Shown: in pieces, positions 1 to 7,003 of the stretch
Position numbering within the stretch: position 1 is the stretch's first letter
Layout: the number at the start of each line of letters is the position of its first letter
Assembly (NCBI GenBank): GCA_937892315.1
Contig: CALAVF010000392.1
Coordinates: forward strand, 1 to 9,279
DNA length: 9,279 nt
DNA from: an uncultured Prevotellaceae bacterium
Lineage (GTDB): Bacteria > Bacteroidota > Bacteroidia > Bacteroidales > Bacteroidaceae
Reading direction: 5' to 3'
Notes under the pieces: model-generated
Database searches by the model: none
What the model was told of the DNA's origin: nothing
Seen by the model: the letters and a program-made list of their open reading frames with translations, nothing else
Made by a program: the position numbers and the translations under genes

Positions 1-27
1 GAGTTCAGACGTGTGCTCTTCCGATCT
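1..27. other. Illumina adapter remnant (artefact)
   Basis: These bases match the 3' end of the Illumina TruSeq read-2 (index-side) adapter, recognised from memory and ending in GTGCTCTTCCGATCT. They are untrimmed library sequence at the contig edge, not genomic DNA. Genomic sequence begins at about base 28. The helicase reading frame on the minus strand stays open through the adapter, so a gene caller would append foreign residues to that protein. Confidence 0.97.
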
Positions 28-2414
28 ATCAGCAAATGGTCTTCAGGTTCTGATGTTTCGATGGTATATTTGTCCACCCTGAGCCATCCAGATTTCCCGA
101 TATAGTTTTCTAACATGCCCACTTTGACGAGCGTGTCGCTGTAGTCAAAGATGACTTCATGCGATGGCAGGTCAAGGGCTTGATGCCTCTTCAAGATGCT
201 TTGTGCCAACGGATGCCCCACACGATACACCTGTGCATGGTCGGGAATGCGTACATCACTCTTGCGTTCCCCCTCTTTGGGCACCACCATGCAATAGGCA
301 ACCTCGTTCTCTCCCACAAACGAGTGGGCTTCTTCATCAAAGGTGGCATGACCCTCCAACGCATACTTTGTCAGTTCCCAAAGCCGCTTCTCGAAGAGAT
401 TGAGGTTGGTGAGACTTGCTGCCAAATGAAGTCTCAGTTTCTCACCGACTGACTCATCGAAGTTCTCCAACAGGGTGGAACGTGCTTTCAGCATCTTGTC
501 TGAAATCTCCGAACGCAACTCCTCTTGCAACTGGTCGAAAGCCTGTTCTATTTCCTCCGTGGTACGGCATTCATTATAAATCTGTGTGATGCGTTTCTCA
601 AAGTCCACCCCATTGCCAATGCTTCCCAACACTTCATCGCTGGCACCAAACACACCGCTGAACAGTTGGAATTTTTCGTTCAGCAACTCATAGACACGTA
701 CATCAGCAGCATTACGCTTGTTGAGGAAGTTGATGACCACCACATCATGCTTTTGGCCATAACGATGACAACGACCTATCCGCTGTTCGATGCGTTGTGG
801 ATTCCACGGCATATCGTAGTTGACCACCAACGAACAAAACTGCAAGTTGATACCTTCAGCCGCCGCCTCTGTGGCAATCATGATGGTGGCTTGGTCGCGG
901 AAATACTCCACAATGGCAGCACGCTTGTCGGCAGTTGCCGAACCAGTCACCTTACTGCTTCCTTTATACTTTTCTAACCATGCTTTGTAGATGGCGGTTG
1001 ACTGCTTGTCGCTGTTTGAACCGTTGAATAAGACAACTTTCCCTCTGTAGCCGTTTCTCTCGAACAACTCAAAGAGAAAATCCTGCGTGCGTCTTGACTC
1101 GGTGAAGAGTAAGGCTTTCTTGTTCGCCCCTAACTTTTCCAGTTCCTCAAATCCCTTGTTCAGTGCAATGAACAGGTGCTCTGCCTTGCTGTTCTTGCGA
1201 ATCTTTGCCGCCAACGTCTGAAACTCTCGCAAGTCAGCCAACTCTTTTTTGACTCCTTCGATTTCGTAGGGATGCAGTATGTTCTCCTCCGCCACCATCA
1301 TTCTCGTCTCTTCTTCCTCTTCGTCATTCAACCAATAGTCGAGGCTGTCATCCAGACCGTCAAAGTCAAGTGTTGTCGTGTCCAACTCCACTCTCACGTC
1401 TTGATGGCGAAGCATCTCTTCCAATCGTTCGATGAGTCGGGTCAATGTGCCATAGATGGCGTATGTGGACGAAGCCAAGAGTTTGCGCAGAATCATCGTC
1501 ATCAGTTGCCGCTGACTGTTGGGCAGGGCGTAAAGACGTGGACGTTGCAGGTAGGCAGAAACCAATTCGTAGAGTTTCTGTTCGTTGTCCGTAGGATAAT
1601 ACTCCTCACAGATGGCGATACGCTTGGTGTACTTAATGTATTCCAGCACTTGTCGCCGAAGGGTTCGCTTGCACACCGGTTGGAGGCGATTCCGCAACAG
1701 GCGATAGTCATTGTCCGTCAGAATCTTGCCAAACTGACTCTTGAAACTCTTCAGGTCGCCAAAGACAAACTCGTCGATGATGGAGACCAATCCGTATAGT
1801 TCAAGGATGGAGTTCTGCAAAGGAGTAGCGGTCAGCAAAACCTTTTTTCTTTTGGCAAGAGCCTCCTTAATGGCGTTGGCAATTCGGTTGTTTGGCTTAT
1901 AGACATTGCGAAGCCTGTGTGCCTCATCAATCACGGCTAAATCCCAAGGTGTCTGGCGGAGATAAGCCGCTTTCGCCCTTGCGAACTGATAGGAGCAGAT
2001 AATGATGCCATCCTTTTTGAAGGGATTAAGGTTGCCCAACTCTATCTCCTGATTGAAACTCTTCGCCTCCAATATGTAAGAAGGTAAAAAGAATTTCTCC
2101 ATCAATTCCGCTGACCACTGCTTACGCAAGTTGGCTGGGCAGATAATCAACAGACGGCGTTTGTGCTCTGCCCAATGTTGTGAGAGAATGATGCCCGCTT
2201 CAATCGTCTTTCCCAACCCCACCTCGTCTGCCAAGATAGCACCATGCGACATGGGAGACTTGAAGGCAAAGAGAGCTGCGTCAATCTGGTGGGGAGTCAA
2301 ATCGACTTGGGCATCGTGGAGCGATGCCGTCAATTTGTCCAGATTATTGGCAGGGAGCCTCCTTGTCAAGAAATGGGCAAAATACTTTGCGTGGTATGGG
2401 GTTATAAAAGCCAT
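28..2414 (-). CDS. SNF2-family DEAH helicase, C-terminus missing
   Basis: This is an ATP-dependent SNF2-type helicase/translocase, with 795 genuine codons read from ATG at 2414 and no stop before the adapter. The N-terminal RecA-like lobe has DEVGLGKT (about 63-70, Walker A), LLIICPANL (about 88-96, motif Ia), DEAH (163-166, Walker B) and TATPLQ (195-200, motif III). An acidic stretch with five consecutive Glu lies near 365. The second lobe has ALLFTES (about 430, motif IV), ATEAAAEGINLQ (514-525, motif V) and RIGRCHRYGQ (545-554, motif VI with arginine fingers). Residues 555-795 form a C-terminal region I do not recognise. The layout resembles RapA-like bacterial SNF2 proteins, which remodel RNA polymerase or nucleic acid, and also SNF2 proteins of defence systems such as DrmD of DISARM. 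No partner gene is visible to decide between these. It is a single gene, separated from the bat operon by about 520 bp, with its own candidate promoter. The family is sure; the role is unknown. Confidence 0.93.
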
Positions 2415-2440
2415 TAAACATTAATGTGGAAATTCGCCTA

Positions 2441-2448
2441 CAAAGTTA
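2441..2448 (-). promoter_or_regulatory. Candidate Bacteroidetes -7 box for the helicase
   Basis: The minus strand reads TAACTTTG, an exact fit to the Bacteroidetes -7 consensus TAnnTTTG. It lies 26 nt upstream of the helicase ATG, which would give a 5' leader of roughly 15-20 nt. I see no TTTG -33 element at the usual 19-21 nt spacing; the nearest upstream TTTG is only 12 nt away. The call therefore rests on the -7 box and its position alone. Confidence 0.45.
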
Positions 2449-2640
2449 ATCATTTTATTTCAAATATTCGTCTGCAAGTAGAAAATTGTTTGGTTTTTTT
2501 GAAGGAAAAAGCATGGATGCTTCGAAGGGGTGTATTCGCTTGTTGGATAAAACTTTATTGTGAGTTCATGATTTGCTGTGACGAATGTCCTATTTTATTT
2601 ATGTGTCGTAGTCTTTGTTTTCTCTTGCCGCAGAAGTGTG
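2449..2640. other. AT-rich intergenic stretch without a gene
   Basis: This belongs to the 522-bp gap between the PAP2 stop and the helicase start. I see no tRNA, rRNA or recognisable RNA fold here. An 84-codon plus-strand frame (2424-2678) crosses it but has no family resemblance, and its stop codon falls inside the repeat array. The composition is AT-rich with several T-runs, which fits regulatory or spacer DNA. Confidence 0.6.
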
Positions 2641-2778
2641 AAATATTTGGCTTGAATATAACTTTCAATTTGGCTTGATTACAAAAAGTGATTTGGCTTG
2701 AATACAGAATTGTGTCATCAAGCCAAATTAATTGTTGTATTCAAGCCAAATTAGAATGTGTAATCAGGCTAAATATTT
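2641..2778. repeat. Six-unit symmetric inverted array, 23-bp pitch
   Basis: Six copies of a unit with consensus ATTTGGCTTGAWTA (often extended by CA) are present. Three are direct, starting at 2645, 2668 and 2691. Three are inverted, covering 2715-2728, 2738-2751 and 2761-2774. Start-to-start spacing within each half is exactly 23 bp. The whole is symmetric about 2709.5, so units pair 1-6, 2-5 and 3-4 around a 10-nt centre. Units 1 and 3 are identical over 14 bases, and copy 5 is their exact complement. Copies 2 and 4 differ at 1-2 positions and copy 6 at three. The 9-nt spacers have diverged much more. The outermost bases (AAATATTT at both ends) extend the symmetry to 2641-2778. It could be a multi-site operator, a long hairpin or cruciform, or an inverted duplication of a three-copy tandem repeat. 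It sits upstream of the helicase and downstream of the operon terminator. I do not recognise a named element. Confidence 0.9.
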
Positions 2779-2800
2779 GAGAGGAATAAGGTAATAGATG

Positions 2801-2869
2801 ATAAAAGTGAAAGGCAGAGGATAATGGAGGGGAACGGCGAAGGGTGATGGAGGGAAACGGCTGAAGATG
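2801..2869. repeat. Degenerate purine-rich 23-bp tandem repeat
   Basis: Two adjacent 23-bp copies start at 2824 (ATGGAGGGGAACGGC...) and 2847 (ATGGAGGGAAACGGC...) and agree at 18 of 23 positions. A weaker copy at 2801-2823 agrees at 14 of 23, part of which may only reflect shared purine bias. The plus strand here is strongly purine-rich. The period equals that of the neighbouring inverted array, although the unit sequence is different. Confidence 0.5.
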
Positions 2870-2876
2870 TTTGTGA

Positions 2877-2905
2877 CAAAAGAAAGCCCCTGTTGGAGCA
2901 GGGGC
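2877..2905 (-). terminator. Rho-independent terminator of the bat-PAP2 operon
   Basis: On the minus strand GCCCCTG, a 6-nt loop and CAGGGGC form a perfect 7-bp GC-rich stem (2905-2886), followed directly by TTTCTTTTG. It begins about 30 nt after the PAP2 stop codon. This marks the end of the transcription unit that contains the bat genes and the PAP2 gene, and should insulate the helicase gene from it. Confidence 0.92.
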
Positions 2906-2936
2906 AATGGATGGTTCTGTGGAAAAAGGGGAGGAA

Positions 2937-3629
2937 TTAGCCGATTCCTAAGGTCATGGCAAAGATGACAACTCCGATGTAGTTGAAGAAGATGATGGTC
3001 ATGAAGGTGTCCATGTCGCTCTTGAGATAACCTGTGGGGGTGAATTGCTCGGAGATGAAGCGCTTCAAGCAAATTCTTGGATGCACAAAACGTTCCATGA
3101 GCCAATAGAAGAGCGTGCCAAGGATGGCACCCACGATGAAGCCAACTGTCACGTCGCCAAGGTAGTGAACACCGAGATAGAGGCGAGTGAAGGTGGTGGT
3201 GAATGACCAAAAGAAGAGAGTCACTGTCACTTTGGGGCTTCGGAAAAGCCACGAAAGGAAGGTCGCCATGCACATGGTGTTGCAGGCATGGCCAGAGAAG
3301 AAGCCGAAGCGTCCACCTCGGTAGTTGCGAACCACATCAATGAAATACATCAACTGAGGGTCTTGGGTGGGTCGCCATCGTTCTACGGTCGGTTTGACGA
3401 TGCCTGAACAGATGCGATCCGCCACAAAGATGAGCAGGGCAATGGTGACATATACCATCACCGCCTCTTTCCACGTGTTGTTCTTGAAGATTATGATGAG
3501 CAAGAAGAGGATGACCAACGACCACGAAAAGGTGTCGGTGACGGTGTACATGACATTGTCCCAGAAGAGGCTGTCGCTGCCATTGATGGCAAGCGTCAGT
3601 TGATGGTCTAATTCATTGATTTCGTTCAT
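2937..3629 (-). CDS. PAP2-family membrane phosphatase
   Basis: This is a 230-residue integral membrane phosphatase of the PAP2 (type 2 phosphatidic acid phosphatase) superfamily. Its members remove phosphate from lipid phosphates such as phosphatidic acid, undecaprenyl pyrophosphate or lipid A. All three signature motifs are intact: KPTVERWRP (79-87, the KX6RP motif), SGH (112-114, catalytic His) and TRLYLGVHYLGD (148-159, fitting RX5HX2GD with the nucleophile His at 155). Hydrophobic segments lie near 36-48, 58-71, 117-129, 134-148, 160-177 and 208-227. I chose ATG at 3629 because it overlaps the batE stop as ATGA, which fits translational coupling. An in-frame ATG at 3659 would overlap batE by 34 nt and adds a charged, Cys-containing N-terminus. 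It is the last gene of the operon. The substrate cannot be read from sequence; undecaprenyl pyrophosphate recycling and lipid A dephosphorylation (LpxE/LpxF-like) are both possible. Confidence 0.92.
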   Translation of the reverse strand: MNEINELDHQLTLAINGSDSLFWDNVMYTVTDTFSWSLVILFLLIIIFKNNTWKEAVMVYVTIALLIFVADRICSGIVKPTVERWRPTQDPQLMYFIDVVRNYRGGRFGFFSGHACNTMCMATFLSWLFRSPKVTVTLFFWSFTTTFTRLYLGVHYLGDVTVGFIVGAILGTLFYWLMERFVHPRICLKRFISEQFTPTGYLKSDMDTFMTIIFFNYIGVVIFAMTLGIG

Positions 3630-4378
3630 ATTACTTCTGCGGTAGTTACAGGTATCCAACCTTGCTTTCCTTCTTCAAACTTCACTTCCATCCAGTCTTT
3701 CATCGAGCCGTCGAGAATCTCAACTTTAGAGCCCTCGTGAATGAGGAACAAATCGGTGCTCTTCTCGCTGGGCGAACTCTTCACCGTCACCACTGGCGAG
3801 AGGATGATAGCAGTGGTACGGTTCGTCTGTCCCACGTGTTGTGAAATGGCTGCCAAGTTGGCTATCACGACAATGACAAGCAGCACCATCGCGCCATAAA
3901 CACCCAACTTTCTTGCCCAAATCGGAGAGACAAACATATACACCAACACGCCCAAAAGCATCAGCACAAAGGCAGAAATGCCAAGGGTTGCCCATGCGTT
4001 GACGCTCATACAGTTGGTGAGGTTTCGCCACCATGTGACGAAAAACATCTCGGAGGGAGGAACCACCTTGTCGATAGTCTTTCCACGAGCCAAAGCAAGG
4101 TTGGCACGAATGTCGCCATCGCCAGGGTCGAGCAAGAAGGCACGCTCGTAGTTGAGCACAGCCAAAGGTATCTCGTCCAACTTATAGTAACAGTTTCCGA
4201 GGTTGTAGTACAGTTCCGCCGCAACACCATCATTCTTCAAGACCGCTTCGTAGGCAGCAGCAGCCTCGGTGTATTTTTCCTGTTCATAAAGAGCATCCGC
4301 CTCTACCTTTGTGGCTGCAAGCGTTACGCTACATGATAACTGAAAAATGATAATTGATAATGATAATATCTTTCTCAT
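3626..4378 (-). CDS. batE: BatE, TPR and SH3-like membrane protein
   Basis: This 250-residue protein is the last of the five Bat proteins. In order it has a signal peptide (about 1-21), a TPR region (about 24-100, with YYNLGNCYYKL and AVLNYERAFLLDP typical of TPR helices), two membrane helices (about 129-150 and 160-178), and a C-terminal bacterial SH3-like domain (about 192-247, with VTVKSSPSEKS and a GWIP near the end). This order matches Bacteroidetes BatE. The TPRs probably bind other Bat proteins, and the SH3-like part may contact periplasmic ligands or peptidoglycan; both are family-based inferences. The start overlaps the batD stop by 4 nt (ATGA), and the stop overlaps the PAP2 start in the same way. 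A GGAGG motif lies 7 nt before the ATG, unusual for this phylum. C16 follows Leu-Ser, but the residue at -3 is Gln, so I do not call a lipoprotein. Confidence 0.93.
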   Translation of the reverse strand: MRKILSLSIIIFQLSCSVTLAATKVEADALYEQEKYTEAAAAYEAVLKNDGVAAELYYNLGNCYYKLDEIPLAVLNYERAFLLDPGDGDIRANLALARGKTIDKVVPPSEMFFVTWWRNLTNCMSVNAWATLGISAFVLMLLGVLVYMFVSPIWARKLGVYGAMVLLVIVVIANLAAISQHVGQTNRTTAIILSPVVTVKSSPSEKSTDLFLIHEGSKVEILDGSMKDWMEVKFEEGKQGWIPVTTAEVI

Positions 4379-6225
4379 AGGTTGTCCTCCATTTTACTGA
4401 TGGCATCGATGGCACTGTTATAAACATTTTCCATATTCTCGTTGACATCGCCAGGAGCATAACGAGCAAACTCGCAGTCGTTGAGCACCTTCATGAACTG
4501 TTGAATCAGGTCTTCGGGCACATTGCGAGAGAGGAGTGACTGTTCGATATTCTCCTTGTTTAGCGACTCTTGCGACATATTGAACTTGTCGCCCACATAT
4601 CCCCAAAGGGCACGAAGCACTTCATCGTAGAACTGCCCTTGTTCATGATTGTCAAGAAGTTTCCTGGCGGTCTTCAGCCGTCTCAATGCCACCTTGTTTG
4701 CTTTCTTGCCACGAGAGAGGGCGACGTTGGCATTCGCCTTCATCCGTTTGCGGCCCAATACCACTATCAAGGCAAAAAGGATGAGCGGCAAGAGATAGGC
4801 AAGCCCGTATTTCCATGTGCCGAAGAAGGTGTCGCCCTGCTGATGCAAGTCCACATTCCCCTTCTTGATGAAACGTATGTCTTGATTGAGTTGCTGCACG
4901 TCTTGCTGCTGACCGCTATAGTTGGAAACATTGTTGCCAGCCCCACCCTTGCCTTTGTTAACTTTGAGCGTGTACGCCTCTGTGGTAAGGGTCTTGTAAG
5001 AACGCGAATCTGTGTCAAAATAGATAAACTTGGCAGCAGGAATCTCGAAGGTGCCAGCATGACGAGGCACTATCAGATATTCAAACTCTTTCGTGCCAGC
5101 CAAACCTGTACGGGTCAAGTCAAACTTATCGTTCACCTTGGCATCATAGGTCTCAAAGTCTTTCGGGAAGTCCACTTCGGGCGTGGAAATGAGTTTCATG
5201 TTGCCACTACCTTTCACGCTGATTTTCAGTGTGACAGCATCGTTGGCATCCACCTCCTGGGTGCTGATGCTGGAAGAGACAGAGAACTTGCCCACCGCTC
5301 CAGAGAAACCAGCAGGCTTGTTGGGCAGCGGAGACACGTGGATGGTGAGGGCAGGTGTGGTAATCTTCCTTTTCTGCTCCACATAGCCACCTGTTCCGTT
5401 GAAGAAGGCTTCGATGGGGTCGATATTGCGGTTGCGTGTCACCACAACACCCTCGTAGGTGATGGAAGGAATGGTCAGGTTGCCTGACTTTTGTGGGAAG
5501 AGCAGATACTGACTCCACACGACAGTACGATAGTTGCGACCGTTGTATTGCTCAATCGTAAACTCCTTGTTGCGAGGCAATGGGATTTCCTGAATCTGGA
5601 AACCATCAAGCGTGGGGAGTTTACCATCCATCTGCGTGAGGTCAACCAATGTGTATATCTTGTATGTCACCAGAATGGCTTCTTGCTCATGCACATTGGT
5701 GCGTGAAGCCGTTGCCGTCATGAAAAGTTCATTGGCAGGGATGTTCTGCCCCGATGCGGCAGGAGCAGACGACTGACGAGGATTGTTGACACCCTGCTGA
5801 TTGCCACCTCCTGTCCCTGCGGAAGAAGAGGTACCTGCACCCGAAGGAAGCACCCTCACCTGCACTGGCTTCGACTTGACGGTCTTGCCTTCTGCCTGAA
5901 TGCTGGCACTGCCAATCGTATAGGTGCCTGGAGCATCGCTCATCAAGACATAAGTGTAAATAATACTGCTACTCTGCGAGGTGCGTCCATTTATCATCTG
6001 GAAACTGCTCTGCGACGAAGTGGCAGGACCATAAATCACTTCAAAGCCCTTAAAATCAGGTGAAGCGAAATTGGACACATTCTGCGTGTTGACCGTAAAC
6101 TGCACCCTGAACTTGCCACCCGCCTCGACAGTAGAAGGGGCTGACACCTTAAACGTCACTTCGCCATCGGCAAAAACACCGATGGTGAAGCACCATAATA
6201 TAAATATGTGTAATAGTCGTTTCAT
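4375..6225 (-). CDS. batD: BatD, large exported membrane-anchored protein
   Basis: This 616-residue protein belongs to the BatD family. It begins with a signal peptide (about 1-19, ending VFA before DG). Beta-rich extracytoplasmic domains follow: one at about 22-127 (VTFKVSAPSTVEAGGKFRV start), a Ser/Gly/Gln-rich linker at about 129-163, then further Ig-like regions at about 165-300 and 312-425. A single membrane helix lies at about 474-490 (YLLPLILFALIVVLG), followed by a basic stretch and a cytoplasmic helical domain (about 497-616). The domain order and length are those of Bacteroidetes BatD. The protein probably carries the extracytoplasmic interaction surface of the Bat complex while its tail reaches the cytoplasm; this is inferred from topology. 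It starts 22 nt after the batC stop, the widest gap in the operon, with an AT-rich leader, and its TGA overlaps batE. Confidence 0.94.
   Translation of the reverse strand: MKRLLHIFILWCFTIGVFADGEVTFKVSAPSTVEAGGKFRVQFTVNTQNVSNFASPDFKGFEVIYGPATSSQSSFQMINGRTSQSSSIIYTYVLMSDAPGTYTIGSASIQAEGKTVKSKPVQVRVLPSGAGTSSSAGTGGGNQQGVNNPRQSSAPAASGQNIPANELFMTATASRTNVHEQEAILVTYKIYTLVDLTQMDGKLPTLDGFQIQEIPLPRNKEFTIEQYNGRNYRTVVWSQYLLFPQKSGNLTIPSITYEGVVVTRNRNIDPIEAFFNGTGGYVEQKRKITTPALTIHVSPLPNKPAGFSGAVGKFSVSSSISTQEVDANDAVTLKISVKGSGNMKLISTPEVDFPKDFETYDAKVNDKFDLTRTGLAGTKEFEYLIVPRHAGTFEIPAAKFIYFDTDSRSYKTLTTEAYTLKVNKGKGGAGNNVSNYSGQQQDVQQLNQDIRFIKKGNVDLHQQGDTFFGTWKYGLAYLLPLILFALIVVLGRKRMKANANVALSRGKKANKVALRRLKTARKLLDNHEQGQFYDEVLRALWGYVGDKFNMSQESLNKENIEQSLLSRNVPEDLIQQFMKVLNDCEFARYAPGDVNENMENVYNSAIDAISKMEDNL
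4386..4390 (-). promoter_or_regulatory. Shine-Dalgarno-like GGAGG before batE
   Basis: The minus strand reads GGAGG with 7 nt to the batE ATG, ideal spacing for a ribosome binding site. It lies inside the last codons of batD (the MEDNL end), so it may also be a by-product of that coding sequence. The other starts in the window have AT-rich leaders without such a motif. Confidence 0.4.
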
Positions 6226-6247
6226 TTACTATCTTACCATTTTCGAT

Positions 6248-7003
6248 TTACCAATCCTTCTCTAAGTTGCGACGTCTATTGTTCTGATTCTTATTGACCT
6301 TACGCTGCACACCCTTTTCATCTTGCTGTGCAGAGTTCAACAGTTGCTCTGCCGCCTGGTCACTCATCTCATCCTTCTTTTGCTCAGGTTGCTGCTGTTG
6401 CTGGTCTTGCTTCTGTTCTTCTTTCTTTTGGTCTTGCTTCTGCTGGTCTTGTTTGTCCTGCTTTTGCTTGTCCTTGTCTTGCTGCTGATCTTGGTTCTTG
6501 TCGTTGTTGCCACCGCCACCGTTCTGGTCCTGATTCTTCTTCAACTGATATTGTGCCATCGCCAAATTGTAGCGAGTCTCATTATCTTCAGGATTACAAC
6601 GCAAGGAACTCTTATAGAAGTTTACTGCATTCTGAAAGGCTCCAGCCGCATTACCCCCTTCCTGATGCATACCTGCAAGTCCCTGGGCATACCAGATGTT
6701 GCCCATGTTGTGGAAGTTGCGAGCCTTTCGCATCGGGTCGTTCGTGCCGATGGAGTCTGCCTTCTTGTAGTTCTCAAATGCCGTGGAGTCCTTCTGTTGC
6801 ATCACGTAGGTATTGCCTAAGTTATAGTAACCTTCGAAAGAAGGACTCTTCTCAACCGACTTCAGATACAACGTCTCTGCCTTGTCGTACTGTCCATTGC
6901 GATATGCCACATTGCCCAGTCGAATCAGGTCGCGGGCACTTTGAGCCATCACGGGCACGACAAGTGTCATCATCCATAATATACTAAAGTAAAATCTTCT
7001 CAT
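6248..7003 (-). CDS. batC: BatC, exported TPR protein with Gln/Lys-rich tail
   Basis: This 251-residue TPR protein of the Bat complex has a signal peptide at about 1-20 (cleavage likely after VMA, before QS). TPR units cover about 24-155, with GNVAYRNGQYDKAETLYLKS, YYNLGNTYV and RYNLAMAQYQL recognisable. A low-complexity Gln/Lys/Asp/Glu tract runs from 156 to 211. A conserved-looking C-terminal segment follows, with AEQLLNSAQQDEKGVQ and a terminal basic stretch ending EKDW, typical of Bacteroidetes BatC. The TPRs probably mediate contacts with BatB, BatA or BatD. The ATG follows the batB TAG directly with no gap, which argues for coupled translation. There is no membrane helix apart from the signal peptide, so it is probably periplasmic. 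Confidence 0.93.
   Translation of the reverse strand: MRRFYFSILWMMTLVVPVMAQSARDLIRLGNVAYRNGQYDKAETLYLKSVEKSPSFEGYYNLGNTYVMQQKDSTAFENYKKADSIGTNDPMRKARNFHNMGNIWYAQGLAGMHQEGGNAAGAFQNAVNFYKSSLRCNPEDNETRYNLAMAQYQLKKNQDQNGGGGNNDKNQDQQQDKDKQKQDKQDQQKQDQKKEEQKQDQQQQQPEQKKDEMSDQAAEQLLNSAQQDEKGVQRKVNKNQNNRRRNLEKDW
6371..6538 (-). repeat. Low-complexity Gln/Lys/Asp coding tract in batC
   Basis: Codons 156-211 of batC consist almost entirely of Q, K, D and E, after a short NGGGGNN stretch. The DNA has recurrent CAG/CAA, AAG and GAC triplets (plus strand CTTGCTTCTG-like words). The segment probably forms a charged flexible or helical spacer between the TPR domain and the conserved C-terminus. Its imperfect triplet repeats make it prone to slippage and length differences between strains. 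Confidence 0.85.

Noticed and set aside
1176..1799. A 207-codon plus-strand frame inside the helicase region
   Set aside because: The minus strand encodes continuous SNF2 sequence with ordered motifs across the whole stretch.
2424..2678. A possible 84-codon plus-strand gene in the intergenic region
   Set aside because: It has no family resemblance, covers the candidate helicase promoter, and its stop lies inside the second unit of the repeat array.
2641..2778. A CRISPR array
   Set aside because: The spacers are only 9 nt, the units are 14-16 bp, orientation flips in the middle, and no cas genes are present.
2764..3273. A 169-codon minus-strand frame overlapping the PAP2 gene and terminator
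   Set aside because: It runs through the terminator hairpin and overlaps the catalytic part of PAP2 in another frame; its His/Leu/Pro-rich translation is typical of a shadow frame.
3629..3659. An upstream start for the PAP2 gene at 3659
   Set aside because: It would overlap batE by 34 nt; the ATG at 3629 makes the same ATGA overlap seen at batD-batE and gives a normal PAP2 N-terminus.
4570..5487. A 305-codon plus-strand open frame opposite batD
   Set aside because: It is antisense to a gene with clear signal peptide, domain and membrane layout. Its translation has no recognisable family features and no leader of its own.
6323..6987. Two plus-strand frames opposite batC, one rich in Leu/Val and resembling a membrane protein
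   Set aside because: The hydrophobic run is the complement of Gln/Lys-rich codons in batC and is a frame shadow.
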